Below are positions 8,976 through 15,330 of a stretch of DNA of 57,167 bases, in pieces. The position numbers and the translations under genes were made by a program. Within the stretch, counting starts at the first letter, position 1, and every line of letters begins with the position of its first letter. The DNA lies in NCBI GenBank assembly GCA_025936175.1, contig JAICTV010000007.1, positions 1-57,167 on the forward strand, given 5' to 3'. The notes under the pieces are model-generated. The model was not told the origin of the DNA. It saw only the letters and a program-made list of their open reading frames with translations, and ran no database searches. The DNA is from Phycisphaerae bacterium (GTDB lineage: Bacteria; Planctomycetota; Phycisphaerae; Tepidisphaerales; Tepidisphaeraceae).

Positions 8976-10925
8976 ATGATGGTCAACGTCTTCAACCCGT
9001 CGCTCGCTCTCCTGACGGATCTGTACGAGCTGACGATGGCGTACGGCTTCTGGAAGGCCGGCATCGCCGACCGCGAAGCCTGCTTTCACGTCTCCTTCCG
9101 CAAAGCCCCCTTCGGCGGACAGTTCGCCGTCGCCTGCGGCTTGGCGACGGCGATCGATTACTTGAAAAAGCTTCAGTTCGGCGACGGCGATCTCGCTTAT
9201 CTGGCGCAGCAGCAGGGCAACGACGGCAAGCCGCTGTTCGATCGCGCCTTCCTCGTGCACATGCGGCGGATGCGCTTCAACCTCGAAGTGGACGCCATCC
9301 CCGAAGGCACCGTCGTCTTCGCCAACGAGCCGCTGCTCCGCGTGAAGGGACCGCTGCTCCAGGCGCAGATCGTCGAGACGGCCCTGCTCAACATGATCAA
9401 CTTCCAGACGCTGATCGCGACCAAGTCCGCGCGCGTCTGCCAGGCGGCGAGGGGCGATCCGGTTCTGGAGTTCGGTCTCCGCCGGGCGCAGGGAATTGAC
9501 GGCGCCATCTCCGCCAGCCGAGCCGCGTTCGTCGGCGGATGCGCCGCCACCAGCAACGTCCTCGCCGGCAAAGTCTTCGGCATCCCGATCAAGGGCACCC
9601 ACGCGCATAGCTGGGTGATGAGCTTCGACAGCGAGATCGAAGCCTTCGAAGCCTACGCCAGGGCCATGCCCAACAACTGCGTCTTCCTCGTCGATACCTA
9701 CAACACGCTCGACGGCGTCCGCCACGCCATCGAGATCGGCAATGCGATGCGCCAGCGCGGCCACGAGATGGCCGGCATTCGTCTCGACAGCGGGGACCTG
9801 GCGTACCTCAGCATCGAGGCGCGCAAGATGCTCGACGCCGCGGGGTTCAAGAACGCCAGGATTCTGGCGAGCAACGATCTCGACGAGCATCTGATCGCGG
9901 ACTTAAAACAGCAGGGGGCGACGATCGGAATCTGGGGCGTCGGCACCAGGCTCGTCACCGCGTACGATCAACCCGCACTCGGCGGCGTGTACAAGCTTGC
10001 GGCGCTGCGCGACGCGGAGAAGAACTGGCGGCACAAGATCAAGCTCGCTGAAGGGTCGGGCAAGGTTTCGATTCCAGGCATCCTCCAGGTCCGCCGCTAT
10101 CGCGACAACGCCGGCTTCGTCGCCGACGCGATCTACGACACGCTCACCGGCATCGGCGACGCGACGACGATCATCGATCCTGCCGACATCACCCGGCAGA
10201 AGTCGATCGCCGCCGACACCGCGTTCGACGATCTGCTCGTTCCGATCTTCCGCGACGGCAAGTGCGTATACGAGCAGCCGCCGCTCGCGCAGGTGCGCGA
10301 ACGCACGTTAAGCCAGCTCGCGCAGCTTCATCCGAGCGTCAAGCGCTTCACCAACCCGCATCGCTATCCGGCGGGGCTGGAGAAGGAACTGTTTGATCTC
10401 CGCGCAAAGCTGATCTTCAAGGCCAAGAGCGAAATCAAGTCGATTGCGCCCGCCGGTAAAGAGTCCGCCGCGCCCCCGGCGCCGGAGGCCGGGCCGACGC
10501 GAGCGACCGCACCCGAGCCGGCGTTTGCTGAGCAGCCGCTCAATGAGTCTGTAGCGCCGGATGATTCGATGCTCGGGGGCGAGCCGCCGGTCGCGATGGA
10601 GGACACCACCGAAGCGGAGCGCGAAGCGCAGCGTCGCTTCGGCGCGCAGATCGCCGCGACGGCGGCGAACGAGAGCGGCGAGTTTCCGCCGGTGCAACCC
10701 GCGCCGCGCCCGCGGCCGGAAGTCGCGCCCTCCAAGCCGCCCGCGCCCCCGCCCGCCGCAGCGCCGCGGGGCGATCAGCCGGGGCCCAAGCCGCAGGTCA
10801 CGATCCCGCCGCGCCCGAAATTCGCCGGCATCGGCGCCAAGCACGGGCAGGTCGCGCCGGGGTCTACCGTGAAGGTCAACGTCAAGCGCGCGGTCCGCCC
10901 GAATCCGTTCTTCAAGAAGAAATGA
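8976..10925 (+). CDS. pncB: Nicotinate phosphoribosyltransferase with long Pro/Ala-rich tail
   Basis: Converts nicotinate and PRPP to nicotinate mononucleotide in NAD salvage, in the cytoplasm. The core (about residues 1-488) shows LLTDLYELTMAYGF at the start, FGLRRAQGIDGA (166-177) and GTHAHSWVMSF (207-217), all typical of the family. Residues 489-649 form a low-complexity Pro/Ala/Glu-rich extension ending in a basic patch (NPFFKKK), which the usual enzyme lacks. ATG at 8979 is an alternative start one codon later. Nicotinamidase follows after 12 bp, making a two-gene salvage operon. Confidence 0.93.
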   Translation: MMVNVFNPSLALLTDLYELTMAYGFWKAGIADREACFHVSFRKAPFGGQFAVACGLATAIDYLKKLQFGDGDLAYLAQQQGNDGKPLFDRAFLVHMRRMRFNLEVDAIPEGTVVFANEPLLRVKGPLLQAQIVETALLNMINFQTLIATKSARVCQAARGDPVLEFGLRRAQGIDGAISASRAAFVGGCAATSNVLAGKVFGIPIKGTHAHSWVMSFDSEIEAFEAYARAMPNNCVFLVDTYNTLDGVRHAIEIGNAMRQRGHEMAGIRLDSGDLAYLSIEARKMLDAAGFKNARILASNDLDEHLIADLKQQGATIGIWGVGTRLVTAYDQPALGGVYKLAALRDAEKNWRHKIKLAEGSGKVSIPGILQVRRYRDNAGFVADAIYDTLTGIGDATTIIDPADITRQKSIAADTAFDDLLVPIFRDGKCVYEQPPLAQVRERTLSQLAQLHPSVKRFTNPHRYPAGLEKELFDLRAKLIFKAKSEIKSIAPAGKESAAPPAPEAGPTRATAPEPAFAEQPLNESVAPDDSMLGGEPPVAMEDTTEAEREAQRRFGAQIAATAANESGEFPPVQPAPRPRPEVAPSKPPAPPPAAAPRGDQPGPKPQVTIPPRPKFAGIGAKHGQVAPGSTVKVNVKRAVRPNPFFKKK

Positions 10926-10937
10926 ACGCCCCAACAA

Positions 10938-11573
10938 ATGAACGCGCACGCCGCGCTCATCCTCGTCGATCTGCAAAATGATTTTCTTCCCGGCGGAGCG
11001 CTCGCCGTTCCGGACGGGGACGCCGTCATTTCTGTCGCAAACGAAGTACAGCAGGCATTCGACCTGGTCGTCGCGACGCAGGACTGGCATCCGCGCGACC
11101 ACGGCAGTTTCGCCGCCAACCACCCGGGCGGGAAGATCGGCGACGTGGTCGATCTCAACGGCCTGCCGCAGATCCTCTGGCCGGTCCACTGCGTTCAGAG
11201 CACGCGCGGCGCGGAATTCACGCCGGGGCTTCGCACTGATCGCATCAGGGAGATCTTCCGCAAGGGGACCGACCCGCGCATCGACAGCTACAGCACGTTT
11301 TTCGACAACGCGCACCGCCGCTCGACGGGATTGGCGGATTATCTTCGTGAGCGAAACGTGCGCGAAGTCGCGATCATGGGGCTTGCGACGGACTATTGCG
11401 TGAAGTTCTCGGCGCTCGACGCGCGCGAACTCGGCTTCGAGGTCCGCGTCATCGAAGACGGCTGCCGCGGCGTGAACCTCAAGCCTTCCGACTCCGCCGA
11501 CGCGATCGAAGAAATGCGCCGCGCGGGCGCCGCGATCGTCAGCTCACGAACTATGGTTCGCCGGCCGTCGTAA
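10938..11573 (+). CDS. pncA: Nicotinamidase
   Basis: Hydrolyses nicotinamide to nicotinate, the substrate of the preceding gene product. The 211-residue protein has the full catalytic triad of the cysteine-hydrolase family: D11 (LVDLQNDF), K109 (FRKGTD) and C154 (ATDYCVKF). The metal-site residues D49, H51 and H55 are in TQDWHPRDHGSFA. It begins 12 bp after pncB, so co-transcription is very likely. Length and motifs are ordinary. Confidence 0.95.
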   Translation: MNAHAALILVDLQNDFLPGGALAVPDGDAVISVANEVQQAFDLVVATQDWHPRDHGSFAANHPGGKIGDVVDLNGLPQILWPVHCVQSTRGAEFTPGLRTDRIREIFRKGTDPRIDSYSTFFDNAHRRSTGLADYLRERNVREVAIMGLATDYCVKFSALDARELGFEVRVIEDGCRGVNLKPSDSADAIEEMRRAGAAIVSSRTMVRRPS

Positions 11574-12003
11574 TATTTTTGACTTGATTTTCTGTTTTCG
11601 GATGGAATACTTCACCCTCGCTCGGCGTTTTGCCGAAGAGAGAACTGTTATGACGCTATTTGCGATTCCAAGTGAACGACGCGGTTATTCGATGTGGCAC
11701 ACGTGCCTCACGAACGACTCCGTCGTCGTGCGCATTCGCTCATAGCTCCCGCCCCGCGGCCGGGAGCATCCCGGCCGGAAACCTTCAGATTTCCTTTAAA
11801 AAGCCGGGATAGAAGCGAAGTTGAACCTCGCTCGCGTTTCGAGTTCGTCGTTCGAACTCGAACTCGATCGCGCTCGCGGAGATTCTGCGCACGCAGTCGT
11901 GAATGTTCGCAGCCGCGAACGCGAGTTCGCGGTCAGGCACGGGCTCGCGTCCGTGGGCGCGACTATGGAGCCGTTGCGATGGAGTATGGAAGCGAAACGA
12001 ACT
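11574..12003. other. Non-coding gap before the tRNA array
   Basis: This 430-bp stretch holds no convincing gene. It contains several small inverted repeats, for example GCTCCCG/CGGGAGC near 11745-11767, CGAGTTCG/CGAACTCG near 11839-11859 and a GCGAACGCGAGTTCGCGG segment near 11915. These could be terminators of the pncBA operon or part of the leader of the tRNA array. No clear promoter was recognised. Confidence 0.5.
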
Positions 12004-12075
12004 GCGCTGTTAGCTCAGAGGCAGAGCACTCCGCTGATAACGGAGAGGTCGGAGGTTCGATGCCTTCACGGCGCA
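12004..12075 (+). tRNA. tRNA-Ile (GAT)
   Basis: A full cloverleaf can be drawn: the acceptor pairs GCGCTGT with ACGGCGC, anticodon loop CTGATAA, T-loop TTCGATG. No CCA is encoded. First gene of the array. Confidence 0.93.
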
Positions 12076-12088
12076 CTTTGAAACAACT

Positions 12089-12163
12089 GCACTGGTAGCG
12101 CAATCGGATCAGAGTGCCGGTCTACGAAGCCGGCGGTTGGGGGTTCGAATCCTCCCCAGTGCG
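12089..12163 (+). tRNA. tRNA-Arg (ACG)
   Basis: Acceptor GCACTGG pairs with CCAGTGC; anticodon loop CTACGAA; T-loop TTCGAAT. The ACG anticodon would need adenosine-to-inosine editing (TadA) to read CGC. No encoded CCA. Confidence 0.9.
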
Positions 12164-12197
12164 CTGACGTTTGGAAATGGTTGTATCTACTACGTTT

Positions 12198-12269
12198 GCA
12201 CTCGTAGCTCAACGGCAGAGCTGCCGGCTCTTAACCGGAAGGCTGCAGGTTCGAATCCTGCCGGGTGCA
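12198..12269 (+). tRNA. tRNA-Lys (CTT)
   Basis: Acceptor GCACTCG pairs with CGGGTGC; D-arm GCTC/GAGC; anticodon loop CTCTTAA; T-stem GCAGG/CCTGC. The outermost anticodon-stem pair is G-A. No encoded CCA. Confidence 0.88.
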
Positions 12270-12317
12270 CTGGCGAAGGAGATTCGGGAGGAGATTCGGG
12301 AAGAGAGCGAGGACGCG

Positions 12318-12527
12318 ATGGAAAGGTTGATCTCACTATTTCGGGAGGCCGACTACGAACAGTGGTCGCCCAGTCAGGCGCAGGAACTGTCATTGCCGGC
12401 GCTCCTGCGCGAGCAGGACGAGGAGCCGCTCTACTTCCAGCAGCTCCTGGCGTTCCTCCGGGAGCAGAAACAGCAGCAGGCGTGCGAGAACGAGGAAGCG
12501 GAAGAGGAAGCGCTCGTCGGCGTGTGA
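12318..12527 (+). CDS. Small acidic protein within the tRNA array
   Basis: A possible 69-residue protein of unknown function, starting at ATG 12318 with a GAGGA-like ribosome site just upstream. It is rich in Glu, Gln and Leu (LLREQDEEPLYFQQLLAFL) and ends with an acidic stretch, so it should be soluble and helical. It sits between tRNA-Lys and a tRNA-Leu-like sequence and is preceded by a short direct repeat (GAGATTCGGGA twice). Embedded ORFs are uncommon in tRNA arrays, and expression is not shown by the sequence. Confidence 0.45.
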   Translation: MERLISLFREADYEQWSPSQAQELSLPALLREQDEEPLYFQQLLAFLREQKQQQACENEEAEEEALVGV

Positions 12528-12549
12528 TCAACGCGCCCGTCGCGCGGGC

Positions 12550-12631
12550 GCCAATGGTTCAGTAGCGCAAAACAGGCAGAAGCGAGCGTCTCAGAAGCGC
12601 TGTGTCGCAGGTTCGAATCCTGCTCAGAGCA
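12550..12631 (+). tRNA. Degenerate tRNA-Leu-like (CAG)
   Basis: The 3' half is convincing: anticodon stem AGCGT/GCGCT with loop CTCAGAA, T-stem GCAGG/CCTGC, T-loop TTCGAAT. The expected 5' acceptor partner of TCAGAGC is absent, the D-arm is hard to draw, and the variable loop has only 5 nt, whereas leucine tRNAs normally have a long variable arm. It may be a decayed tRNA or one with an unusual fold; the 5' end given is approximate. Confidence 0.45.
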
Positions 12632-12710
12632 CTGTGTTACGAGCGAGAAAGGAAGTGTGGCAGATGTCATCCAGTAGCGGCGACTCATCTTTATCCGGTT
12701 CGTCCGAATC

Positions 12711-12793
12711 GGAGGGTTAGCCTAACTGGCAAGGCACCTGTCTCGAAAACAGGCGACCGAAAGGTCATGGGGGTTCGAGTCCTCCACCCTCCG
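12711..12793 (+). tRNA. tRNA-Ser (CGA)
   Basis: Acceptor GGAGGGT pairs with ACCCTCC; anticodon stem CCTGT/ACAGG with loop CTCGAAA; a long variable arm (CGACCGAAAGGTC) as expected for serine. No encoded CCA. Confidence 0.92.
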
Positions 12794-12812
12794 TTATGTG
12801 CAGTAGCGATTC

Positions 12813-12903
12813 GGAGGGTTGGCTCGAGTGGCTGAAGGCGCCGCAGTGCTGATGCGGATCCGGACCGCTAGTCCGGACGAAGGTTCGAATCCTTCACCCT
12901 CCG
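12813..12903 (+). tRNA. tRNA-Ser (GCT)
   Basis: Acceptor GGAGGGT pairs with ACCCTCC; anticodon stem CCGCA/TGCGG with loop GTGCTGA; long variable arm built on TCCGGAC/GTCCGGA. No encoded CCA. Confidence 0.92.
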
Positions 12904-12945
12904 CTAACCGACATGTTCTTTGAAAACCGAAGACCGCGAAATCGT

Positions 12946-13021
12946 GCCGCCATAGCTCAGCTTTTGGCAGAGCATCCGCTTGTCACGCGGAAGGTCGTGG
13001 GTTCGAGTCCCACTGGTGGCG
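12946..13021 (+). tRNA. tRNA-Asp (GTC)
   Basis: Acceptor GCCGCCA pairs with TGGTGGC; anticodon stem TCCGC/GCGGA with loop TTGTCAC; T-stem GTGGG/CCCAC. No encoded CCA. Confidence 0.93.
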
Positions 13022-13036
13022 TTTAATGCAATCGTC

Positions 13037-13108
13037 GTGGACTTAGCTCAATCGGTAGAGCACCGGTCTGAAGAGCCGGCAGACTTGGTTCGATTCCAGG
13101 AGTCCACA
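13037..13108 (+). tRNA. tRNA-Phe (GAA)
   Basis: Acceptor GTGGACT pairs with AGTCCAC; D-arm GCTC/GAGC; anticodon stem CCGGT/GCCGG with loop CTGAAGA. No encoded CCA. Confidence 0.93.
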
Positions 13109-13117
13109 TTCGCCAAT

Positions 13118-13188
13118 GCGCTGGTAGTTCAACGGAAGAATGCGACCGTGCCATGGTCGAAATGCGGGTTCAATTCCCGCCCGGCGCT
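13118..13188 (+). tRNA. tRNA-Gly (GCC)
   Basis: Acceptor GCGCTGG pairs with CCGGCGC; anticodon stem CGACC/GGTCG with loop GTGCCAT; T-stem GCGGG/CCCGC. No encoded CCA. Confidence 0.93.
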
Positions 13189-13203
13189 CTTTCTTTGCAC
13201 AAC

Positions 13204-13278
13204 GCCGTGGTAGCTCAGCGGAACAAGAGCGGTCGCCTCGTAAGCGACGGGTCGGTGGTTCGAATCCACTCCGCGGCT
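13204..13278 (+). tRNA. tRNA-Thr (CGT)
   Basis: Acceptor GCCGTGG pairs with CCGCGGC; anticodon stem GTCGC/GCGAC with loop CTCGTAA; T-loop TTCGAAT. No encoded CCA. Confidence 0.92.
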
Positions 13279-13286
13279 CTATCTGC

Positions 13287-13325
13287 AATCCGGAATTTCA
13301 AATGTGAAATTTGAGATTTCAGATT
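13287..13325. repeat. AT-rich hairpin between two tRNAs
   Basis: Arms of 17 nt (13287-13303 and 13309-13325) match at 14 of 17 positions around a 5-nt loop. It is much more AT-rich than its surroundings and ends 2 bp before the next tRNA, so it may guide processing or be a dispersed repeat. Confidence 0.6.
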
Positions 13326-13327
13326 TT

Positions 13328-13402
13328 GGGAGCGTAGCTCAGTGGACAAGCGCGGGGGCCTCATAAGCCCCAGGTTGTCGGTTCGAATCCGACCGACTCC
13401 CT
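13328..13402 (+). tRNA. tRNA with CAT anticodon (Met or Ile2), irregular
   Basis: The anticodon stem GGGGC/GCCCC with loop CTCATAA and T-stem GTCGG/CCGAC are good. The acceptor pairs only in its outer five positions (GGGAG with CTCCC) with two mismatches below, and the D-stem has a mismatch. Initiator, elongator and lysidine-modified Ile2 identities cannot be separated by eye. Confidence 0.65.
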
Positions 13403-13441
13403 TTGGTCGTAGCGATTCAGGAACATCCAGGAGGTGTCATC

Positions 13442-13684
13442 ATGAATGAGGAAGCGGACGTTGAAGACAACGCGAACCTGCTCCTGCCGCGCCCGTGGCT
13501 GGAGCCCGCCCCGCAGGAGCTGCGCGAACTCGGGCCGCTGACCATTTGGACTTCCGCCGCCGGCCGCACGTACGTGAAGGGCGTCGTGGGCGCCAGGCGA
13601 TTGCCGTACTGGCACCGGCTGGTTTCGCTGCCGCGCCTCGCCTCCCGCGCGGCCGTCGTCGTCGCCGCGGTCACACCCATGTAG
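13442..13684 (+). CDS. Small protein within the tRNA array, overlapping tRNA-Asn
   Basis: A possible 80-residue protein starting at ATG 13442 behind a strong Shine-Dalgarno sequence (AGGAGGTG, 5-6 nt upstream), the best reason to think it is translated. No family is recognised. The N-terminus is acidic (MNEEADVEDN), the middle contains PLTIWTSAAGRTYVKG and the end is Ala/Val-rich. Its last codons and TAG stop lie inside tRNA-Asn (from 13674), so mRNA and mature tRNA could not both come from one intact transcript. Confidence 0.5.
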   Translation: MNEEADVEDNANLLLPRPWLEPAPQELRELGPLTIWTSAAGRTYVKGVVGARRLPYWHRLVSLPRLASRAAVVVAAVTPM

Positions 13685-13748
13685 CTCAACGGGTAGAGCA
13701 CGCGCCTGTTAAGCGCGGATATGGTGGTTCGAATCCATCCGTGGGTGC
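13674..13748 (+). tRNA. tRNA-Asn (GTT)
   Basis: Acceptor CACCCAT pairs with GTGGGTG; D-arm GCTC/GAGC; anticodon stem CGCGC/GCGCG with loop CTGTTAA. Its first 11 nt overlap the end of the small ORF at 13442. No encoded CCA. Confidence 0.92.
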
Positions 13749-13754
13749 TGCAGC

Positions 13755-13824
13755 ATTTGCGATTTTCAATTTGCGATCTGCGATTGAGAGTCCAATTGCA
13801 AATTGGCAATTGCAAATCGCAAAT
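13755..13824. repeat. AT-rich hairpin repeat (TTTGCGAT word)
   Basis: Arms of 32 nt (13755-13786 and 13793-13824) agree at about three quarters of positions round a 6-nt loop, built from repeated words such as ATTTGCGAT and CAATTGC. It fills the space between tRNA-Asn and tRNA-Glu. Confidence 0.7.
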
Positions 13825-13829
13825 ACGCT

Positions 13830-13901
13830 GCTCCCGTCGTCTAACCGGCAGGATGCCCGGTTTTCAGCCGGGGGACGAGGGTTCGAATCCCTCCGGGAGT
13901 A
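13830..13901 (+). tRNA. tRNA-Glu (TTC)
   Basis: Acceptor GCTCCCG pairs with CGGGAGT (first pair G-T); anticodon stem CCCGG/CCGGG with loop TTTTCAG; T-stem GAGGG/CCCTC. No encoded CCA. Confidence 0.9.
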
Positions 13902-13913
13902 TTTGTTTCCCTT

Positions 13914-13987
13914 CAGCGTGTAGCGCAGTTCGGCAGCGCACGTGCCTCGGGCGCACGGGGTCGAAGGTTCGAATCCTTCCACGCTGA
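13914..13987 (+). tRNA. tRNA-Pro (CGG)
   Basis: Acceptor CAGCGTG pairs with CACGCTG; anticodon stem CGTGC/GCACG with loop CTCGGGC; T-stem GAAGG/CCTTC. No encoded CCA. Confidence 0.92.
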
Positions 13988-13995
13988 CTTGTTTC

Positions 13996-14081
13996 GCGCA
14001 GGTGGCAGAGCGGCAATTGCCTCAGCCTGTAGAGCTGATGACCTGCAACGGTCTACGGGGGTTCGAGTCCCTCCCTGCGCA
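13996..14081 (+). tRNA. tRNA-Tyr (GTA)
   Basis: Acceptor GCGCAGG pairs with CCTGCGC; anticodon stem TCAGC/GCTGA with loop CTGTAGA; long variable arm (GACC/GGTC) as usual for bacterial tyrosine tRNA. No encoded CCA. Confidence 0.92.
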
Positions 14082-14105
14082 TTCATTCGCGTGCACCGCA
14101 ATGAC

Positions 14106-14178
14106 GCGCCGGAAGTTCCAATGGCGGAACGCCGGACTCCAAATCCGGAAGCGACAGGTTCGATCCCTGTCCGGCGTG
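14106..14178 (+). tRNA. tRNA-Trp (CCA)
   Basis: Acceptor GCGCCGG pairs with CCGGCGT; anticodon stem CCGGA/TCCGG with loop CTCCAAA; T-stem ACAGG/CCTGT. No encoded 3' CCA. Confidence 0.92.
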
Positions 14179-14190
14179 CTTGTGCGTCAT

Positions 14191-14266
14191 GGTGGCTGTA
14201 GCTCAAACGGTCAGAGCGCCGGGCTGTGAACCCGGAGTGGTGTGAGTTCGAATCTCATCGGTCACC
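14191..14266 (+). tRNA. tRNA-His (GTG)
   Basis: Includes the extra G-1 at 14191 opposite discriminator C, as expected for histidine. Acceptor GTGGCTG pairs with CGGTCAC; anticodon stem CCGGG/CCCGG with loop CTGTGAA. Its 3' 12 nt overlap the end of the opposite-strand hydrolase gene. Confidence 0.92.
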
Positions 14267-15247
14267 CTTGCCGTCATTTCGCCTGTCGGCGTCGGATGCG
14301 AGGTATTTGTCGAACCAGTCGGCGAACTTCTCGAGCTCGACGTTCCCGTCCGCCCAGCCGTGGTTCCCGCCTCTCTTGACGATCAGCTCCGCCGGCACGC
14401 CCAGATCCTTGAGCTTGTCGATCACCCGCTGCGACTGCTCGAGCGGCACGAGGACGTCCGCGTCGCCGTGCGCGATCAGCGTCGGCGGGTCGTCCCTGGT
14501 GATGAAGTAGATCGGCGAGACGCTCTTCTCCAGCTCCTCGATGCGCGAGCGCTGCTCCACCCGCAGGAAAACCCCGGACTTCGGATCGAGCTCCTGAAAA
14601 TCAAACGCCGCGCGGAACTGCTCGAGCTTCGGCAAATCGAGCCAGTTCACGCCCGGCTTGCCGTAGTTGAGAAAATCCGTCGGCGGAAAGAAGCACGCCA
14701 CCGCCTGCACCTGCGACGACGTCCGATCGACCGGATCGGGCGCGTCCCCCTTCGGCGGCTGCGGCGCAAATCCCTGCATCAGTGAGAGGTGACCGCCCGC
14801 GGATCCGCCGGTGATCCCCAGCCGCATCGGATCGACGCCGTAATCCCTGGCGTGATAGCGGATGAAGCGCACCGCGCGGTTGATGTTCCCGACGATCTCA
14901 GGAATCTGAAACTTCGGCTGGCACGCGTGGCAGACCGCGAAGAGGACGTAGCCGCGCTTCGTGAACGGATCGACGAACAGCTTGAAGAAAGGCGATGCGA
15001 GCAGCTCGTGCGCCGACACCCATCCGCCGCTGACGACGAGGATCACGCCGGCGCCGTTGGGTTTCGCCGTCGCCGGCCGGAACACGTCCATCGTCAGCGC
15101 CGCGCCGTAGCTGCGGCCGTACACGACGTCTTCCTGCCGCGTGAACGACGGGGATGAGGAGGATCGCGTGGCAGCGGGTGCGTCCGCGCGAGCTGTGACA
15201 GTGGAGATAATCAGGGTCGTCGTGACGAGCAGGAAAATTCGACGCAT
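14255..15247 (-). CDS. Secreted alpha/beta-hydrolase, esterase/lipase-like
   Basis: A 330-residue exported hydrolase of the BD-FAE/lipase-like group, which often deacetylates or de-esterifies plant glycans. Residues 1-22 are a signal peptide (MRRIFLLVTTTLIISTVTARA). The nucleophile elbow is GGSAGG with S149, the acid candidate D262 or D264 is in HGDADVLVP, and the histidine H296 is in GGNHGW. A VVSGGW motif near residue 72 forms the oxyanion-hole region. The stop codon lies inside the opposite-strand tRNA-His. It starts 83 bp from the divergent GH84-like gene. Substrate unknown; an esterase role beside glycosidases is an inference. Confidence 0.8.
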   Translation of the reverse strand: MRRIFLLVTTTLIISTVTARADAPAATRSSSSPSFTRQEDVVYGRSYGAALTMDVFRPATAKPNGAGVILVVSGGWVSAHELLASPFFKLFVDPFTKRGYVLFAVCHACQPKFQIPEIVGNINRAVRFIRYHARDYGVDPMRLGITGGSAGGHLSLMQGFAPQPPKGDAPDPVDRTSSQVQAVACFFPPTDFLNYGKPGVNWLDLPKLEQFRAAFDFQELDPKSGVFLRVEQRSRIEELEKSVSPIYFITRDDPPTLIAHGDADVLVPLEQSQRVIDKLKDLGVPAELIVKRGGNHGWADGNVELEKFADWFDKYLASDADRRNDGKGDR

Positions 15248-15279
15248 GTACGAATCCTACCCAAAGGTGCGCATTGCAT

Positions 15280-15313
15280 GGAAAGTCCCGGGATTGCAAT
15301 CCCGGGGCTTTCC
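15280..15313. repeat. Inverted repeat in a divergent promoter region
   Basis: Two 17-nt arms (15280-15296 and 15297-15313) meet without a loop and differ at one position. It lies between the divergent esterase and GH84-like genes, 33 bp from one start and 18 bp from the other, so it could be an operator or one more dispersed palindrome. Confidence 0.7.
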
Positions 15314-15330
15314 CGTTGCTGTATCGGGTC

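Noticed and set aside
12632-12710. Possible extra tRNA between the Leu-like and Ser tRNAs
   Set aside because: A GGTTCG-like stretch is present, but no acceptor, anticodon or D-arm can be formed.
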